Shown piece after piece: positions 58,589-64,000 of a stretch of 64,000 nucleotides of DNA. The stretch is from Dillenia suffruticosa (taxonomy: Eukaryota; Streptophyta; Magnoliopsida; Dilleniales; Dilleniaceae), in assembly GCA_033439265.1 (NCBI GenBank), contig JAVTVX010000031.1, positions 17,776,001-17,840,000 of the forward strand. Reading direction: 5' to 3'. Within the stretch, counting starts at the first letter, position 1; each line of letters begins with the position of its first letter. Under the pieces are notes generated by a model, which saw only the letters and a list, made by a program, of their open reading frames with translations, was not told the DNA's origin and searched no databases. Made by a program: the position numbers and the translations under genes.

Positions 58589-61500
58589 TATTCTTTCTTT
58601 ATTGCATAGTTAATCAGATAACTACCAGGAGCCACGGGAGAGTTGCTTGTGAATGAGTAGCGCATGCTGGAACACATTTCGATTTGCACTATTTGACTGA
58701 TTCTGTTTTATATCCGAGGAAGCTTATAAGGCTCATTTAAGATTCATTGTGAACTAGCATTCCTCCTGGATAAAGACTCCAGATTGTCTGGGTTAAGGCA
58801 CTGTCCATTCGGGGTAAGAGCACTTAAAGACTCGGATTTGGTAGATCGTTGTAGAAGCTTTTCAGCATGTGTGGAAACAGTTGTATCCAGAAATATTTTT
58901 GCTGATGATAGTCTAAATGCCTTGTGTATATGTGCAACTGATGCTTTGCCAGAGATAATCTATGATTACAATTACGTTGTATCATGCAATCTGGATATGG
59001 TGTTTCATCGACTTGAGCTATATAATACAACAGCAATAAAACATCATTACATTTGACAGCTGAAAAGCGTCTTGAAATTTACTAAATTATAGGATGATTA
59101 CAATTTATACACTGCTGTTAAACAGCATCAATGAACTAAGTACATCGCATCTCTGTGAATTGGGTTTAGTTGTCATTGAAAAAAAGAAAAAGAAAAATTG
59201 TCATTCACCACCTCTTCTGGGTTGAGCTTGTTTGGGTCTCCCCGAGGATATAAGTGGAAAAGCCAGAGAGGGTCCATCTCTGAATTTGAATGTTGAACTT
59301 TGCATCTCTAGCATGAGCATGGGCTTCATAATTCGCTATCACGTTTCTCCAGTTGGAGCATTTTGACATGGACCTAGACATTGCTGTTGGACCTGAAATT
59401 CTTAGTGACAATGTGAAAAAAAAAGGGGTATCAAAGTGGGCCATTGTGTTTAGGCACTGCTTTGTCAAAGTGGGCCCGTTGTTGTTTGGGCCTTGGGATA
59501 CCCAGTTGTTGGAAGTCCGGCCCAATAGAAAGATCAAAAAATGATGAACCTCCCCCGTTTTAGTCCAATTTTGGCCAAGTTGTTGAGTATACTAAACAAT
59601 ATATGGAAGGATAAAACACTCATCTTCTAAGGTCACAAGTATCCAATTACAAGTCAACAAATATAAGCCCTCACTCATGCTACGGGTACAAAGGGATGGT
59701 TTAGATCTACCCATATGAAGATCACAAGCAAGAATTTTCTAACCATAGTGTAAATTTCCAACTCAGGGTTTCATTTTTGACACAAAAATGTACAATTTGA
59801 TTTTAATGCATAAATTGCTAGAGATATGCTTGATTAAATAAGCACATAAACATCATATACAAAATTGCTTCTTATGGATTTTTAAAGCAAAAATACCGAT
59901 GAACACAGAAATTTTGTTTAAATGAATACGTTTTCTCAATACGCAGTAGACTTAGTAAATTTTGTTCATGTTAAAAATTTTCACTCATACACTAATGTAG
60001 ATGCATTATTTATAGCATCTTAAATAGAAACAAGACATATTTATGTAGATATAGGCACCCCATGTATGTATGAGGTTTGTTCACCACGAGATTAACAACC
60101 TTATTGCCATAACTTTTATGAAGCTTTTCAAAAGTTCTATTTATTCAAACACCCATCAAGTCCCAAGAATTCAATATTGTGAATTAAGTTTCAACATTTT
60201 ATGTTGGATTTGGAATAAATAGCATAAATAATAGAGGTAGATGAAGCAAGGAATTCGAGTGTTCTCTATAATATAAAATTTTGAAAATAGTTGTATGTCT
60301 ATAAATGGAATGAAAATTGATTGAATTTCTGCAAGGGTATGCCTTCTTTAGGATTGAAAAATGAGGGCAGTGATTAGGCATGAATCACAGTTGTATGTGT
60401 TGTCTATAATAGATGGAACACATTGATAATTTTGAAAGATATGATCATTCCCAATTCATTATCAGTACAATCTAAGATCTTGATTTTTTAAAAAATAAAA
60501 AATAAAACCCGAAAAACTGTAATAGGGTTTTCAGATGTCTAGAACTCAAATTGATGGATCAAATTAGGTTAGAAATACTTTAGATCATGATTTATTGCAT
60601 TGAGAGATTGAAAATTTCTATAATGTTGGCACCCAAATCTTTTTAAATAGTCTGAAATTCAATGGTGGTTTGGTAAATACATTTTTTCCTTGCATAATTA
60701 CTATTATTAATAGAAGTATAAATTAATTATATGGAAATGCAGAGACATTAAAAACATGATTTTTTTTTCTCAAAATTATAATAAACAAATGATAGTTGGA
60801 AAACATTATGGGGCTATGTAGGAATAGAAAGATATTTTAACACGAAAATATAAATGAGTATATTTTCTAAATTTTCATATTGAAAATTTTATTCAAAAAT
60901 AAAAATATATTCATTTAGAAAGACAAACGCCTGCAAATAAAGTAAACCTTTTTAAAGTTTTTCATTCAAATAATCTATTTTTGCAATAATCATATCATTA
61001 CGTAATTAAAAATAAATCAATTTTCATAAACATCCAAAAAAAAAAATCTTTAAGAGATTTAAAAACTAAAATGAAACTACTAATTTAAGGAAAAAAGAAA
61101 AAAAAATCAAAATGTACTTAGGAAAATTTTTTAAATCGGAATCACAATTTAAATTCAGTGAAAAATAGTGCCAACAGTATAGATATTTTTCAGTATTCTA
61201 ATGCATCGAATCACCGTCTAGCATTATTTGATACATCAATTTGAGTCTTAGAAATGATAAAAGTTTTGGATAAGTGACACCCAAGTGCTTGAACATTTGC
61301 TATGTATTTTATTGAGTGCTTGAACTTAACAACCAAGTGTATTAGCTTTCAAAACAGAGAAAAAATAAAAAAATAGAAGAACCAAGTGCAGACTTTGATG
61401 TGCAGCGAGTTACTGAATATGGTAAAAATTTAGCATATGCATGTGGAAAAAAAATTGTAAAACTTTAGCTTGATTGCCATAAAGACTTCGGTGATGAAAG

Positions 61501-63813
61501 AGCAAAAATATTAAAAGTGAAAAGGTGAAAGAAGCAAAAAGGACTCAAAATAGTAAAAATTTGGTTATGAAAAGGAAAAAACATTAAAAACTGAAATCAA
61601 GTACAAGGATAAAGATAGAAATTAAAATCAAAATCCTTATTCAAGATTTCATAGGACCAAAATTTTAGTGTTGTTTTATCAGAATAAAAAACAAAGATTG
61701 TTTTCCCTTATCCCATTCCAATCATTTATCCCACTAAGTCAGATCAGTTATATGAATGATTCTATACCATTATACTCTATTTTATATCACATACTCTCGT
61801 TTATGATTATTTTCTTTATATGACAATAATAATGGGAAAAAAATTTATATATGAATACTTTATTAAAATAAAAAAATAAAAAATAAAGCTTTTCTATTGG
61901 TATGAAAGCATTGCCTGATCCATTTAAATGCTGCTGACGAGCTAATGGGGGTTAACAAATCAATGATTTAGTTAAAAATTTTAATGAAGACAAATAAAAT
62001 CATTAAAAATAAATAAAGTCAAAGTACATAGACTAGTTCCCAAGTTACACCACTTAAATAAAAATATAAGTTCAAGCACTCAATGATTATGGTAAAAGTC
62101 CCAAGCATTTGTTGCCCATAATCCTTTGAAAACCTTGTTACAGTTTTTCAAAAAATCAAGATCTGAGCATATGAACCGATAACAAGATGCAAATAAACAT
62201 ATATACTCAACTCATCATTGTATTCCAACTATTATTACCAACACAAACAATAGCTATTCTTACCATACCATCACCCCCATTTTCCATGGCATCCTAAAAT
62301 AGAATTTCCTGCATAAAATCCAATCTAACTTTTCATTCAAGTTATAGACATACAAATATTACAGATAATACTTAATTTCCTTGTTTCATCCACATTCATA
62401 ATTTATGCAATTTATTCGAATTCCAATATAACATGTTAAATCTCAAGTCACAAAATAAAATTTATAGGACCCCAAGATGATATGGAACAATAGGACCTTC
62501 CAAAATAGCTTGATAAAAGCTCAATAACATTGTCATCTCATGTCGAGCAAGCCATACACATGGAGCCTCTATTACTACATTACTATTTCTTGTTTCCATA
62601 GGAGAAGCCATGGATAATGCAACTATGTAGTATATTTGTGAAGACATTAACATAAACAAGATTTGTTAAGCTTACAACATCAAAAAAACATATTCACATC
62701 TACAAAATTTAGTATTCCTCAATGCCTTTAACTTAAAAATCTTAGGGAAGCAATTCCATATCTGTCGCTAATGTGCTTACCTTAATCAAAGACAACTCTT
62801 GCATTTGTGTATTAGAATCAAACTGTGTAATTTTTGTGACAAATTTAGAACCCAAGATTTGAAATTTAACGGATCGTTCAAAACATCATGCTTGTTAGAC
62901 TTACATATTTGTAGATCTAAAACCACGTTTTGCGTCTATAGCATAAGACTTGCATTTGCTTGCTTACAATTAGGAGTTGTGACCTTGAAAATAAGTGCCT
63001 GCCCCTATATATTGCTTTGTATACTAAACAACTTTATTTATTCTAATTTAACTCCTAATTTAACTATTTTCATTCCCCAGCAACTCGAGCTCGAATTTTA
63101 GGCTGACTCAACAACCTAATTTTCTAAATTAAATTTTCTTTTCTTCCACCCTATGTGGCGTTCACTGTTAGCAACTGAATGCTCTTAATCAACTTATAAA
63201 TACAACACAGGAACAACATAAATCTGGTTTGGTTCAAATTCTATCACTCTAAGCTGGATTTCCAGCGACACTAACATTTACGAGGCTAACATGCTTCTGT
63301 TTGCATTTCTGAAATAGCTGGATTGCTAATTAAAACTAATTGCCAGTCTTTGATATTTCCTATTCAGCTTAACTAGTCAAGAAATGCGGAATCCTAATCC
63401 AATCATGGGACAAAATCACCATAGGAAATGTTAAAAAGAAACTAAAGGAAGATGAATGGAAAAAAGAGAGAGAAGCCACCCACACACTAAATACCATCAG
63501 CTGCATCAACATACTGGCCGACAATGCTAAAATGAAACAGGGCTACATGTGGGTCTTGCGTCTGCTGCCTCAAGGACTCTGATAAAGAAAACATGTGCTG
63601 TATATTCCAAGAAGTTTCTGATCTTTTCTTCCAATCATGTAGCCCTCATCCATTTCTAGTTGGCTTCCGAAGGGTTTCAATGGTTGATAATCAAAGTATT
63701 AAATTTACAACAAAGACCATTATAGAATGTTTACCAATTACATGAAACACAACCACGAAACCCTTTCAGAAGTAATTTGGATGCCAGCCAGTATCAAACA
63801 CAACCAACTTTGG

Positions 63814-63817
<4 letters not shown>
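58589..63817. other. C3 counterpart of the API5 downstream spacer
   Basis: Copy of 27074-32306 with the same AT-rich content, the same unrecognised frame (58784-59056), and the same lack of recognisable genes. The exon-like minus-strand signals near 63600-63950 match the 3' part of the putative transcript at 31950-33485. Confidence 0.6.

Positions 63818-63863
<46 letters not shown>
63818..63863. repeat. (AG)23 microsatellite, C3 allele
   Basis: 46 bases of AG, four units longer than the C1 counterpart at 32307-32344. Confidence 0.95.
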
Positions 63864-63867
<4 letters not shown>

Positions 63868-64000
63868 TGTGATTGTACCTTCTCACAAGCAATTTGAGGT
63901 AGAAAAGTATGAATACCAGTTGAAAAATTGGATATCACAGCCTACCTTGTCCCACATGAAAATAACCTGATACATTGGAAATCATAACAAACCACTTCAG

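Larger units (their letters stand above)
56188..64000. repeat. Recent segmental duplicate C3 (continues past the window)
   Basis: Nearly identical to C1 from API5 intron 12 through 32.6 kb, with scattered substitutions, microsatellite length change, an 18-bp deletion in the API5 tail and an extra 739-bp tandem copy. Long stretches (for example 59116-59540 against 27601-28025) show no differences by eye. It begins about 55 bp after the solo LTR. Confidence 0.93.

Overview
The window is nuclear DNA from a flowering plant, most likely a eudicot. The genes have many short exons with GT-AG introns in AT-rich DNA, the families are plant-specific (class III peroxidase, plant glutamate receptor-like channel), and there is abundant LTR-retrotransposon, LINE, SINE and Harbinger debris with CT/GA microsatellites. 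Three adjacent genes (a peroxidase 19-like enzyme, an ATP11-type F1-ATPase assembly factor and API5) match, from memory, the Arabidopsis run At2g34060-At2g34050-At2g34040. The left 27 kb is therefore probably an ancestral gene block. I cannot name the species.

Layout. 1-1885 (-): class III peroxidase, 3' end outside the window. 2.1-7.0 kb: AT-rich intergenic DNA with two related MITE-like repeats. 7.0-11.0 kb (+): ATP11 assembly factor, 5 exons including a 5'UTR exon. 11-14.2 kb: spacer with a decayed LINE. 14.6-27.1 kb (+): complete 16-exon API5 (558 aa), whose introns hold a probable solo LTR, large microsatellites and a Harbinger element carrying a captured RING-gene fragment. 27-33.5 kb: AT-rich DNA with a possible minus-strand transcript. 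35.2-48.7 kb: an old, decayed copy (C2) of the API5 3' end and its flank, split by a 9.85-kb Ty3/gypsy chromovirus with a 5-bp target duplication. 48.7-52.0 kb (-): glutamate receptor-like gene. 52.9-56.1 kb: truncated LTR element, tRNA-derived SINE, and a 2.6-kb solo LTR related to the chromovirus. 56.2-64.0 kb: a nearly identical copy (C3) of 25.3-32.6 kb, again starting inside API5 intron 12.

The main theme is repeated segmental duplication from API5 intron 12 rightward: one old copy and one recent copy. The arrangement suggests a recent tandem duplication of about 31 kb whose second unit starts near 56.19 kb and continues past the window; uncollapsed haplotypes in the assembly are the main alternative. 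The breakpoint of the old copy also appears to have replaced the 3' end of the glutamate receptor gene. No bacterial-type system, CRISPR or operon is present, and the genes show no direct functional connection with one another.
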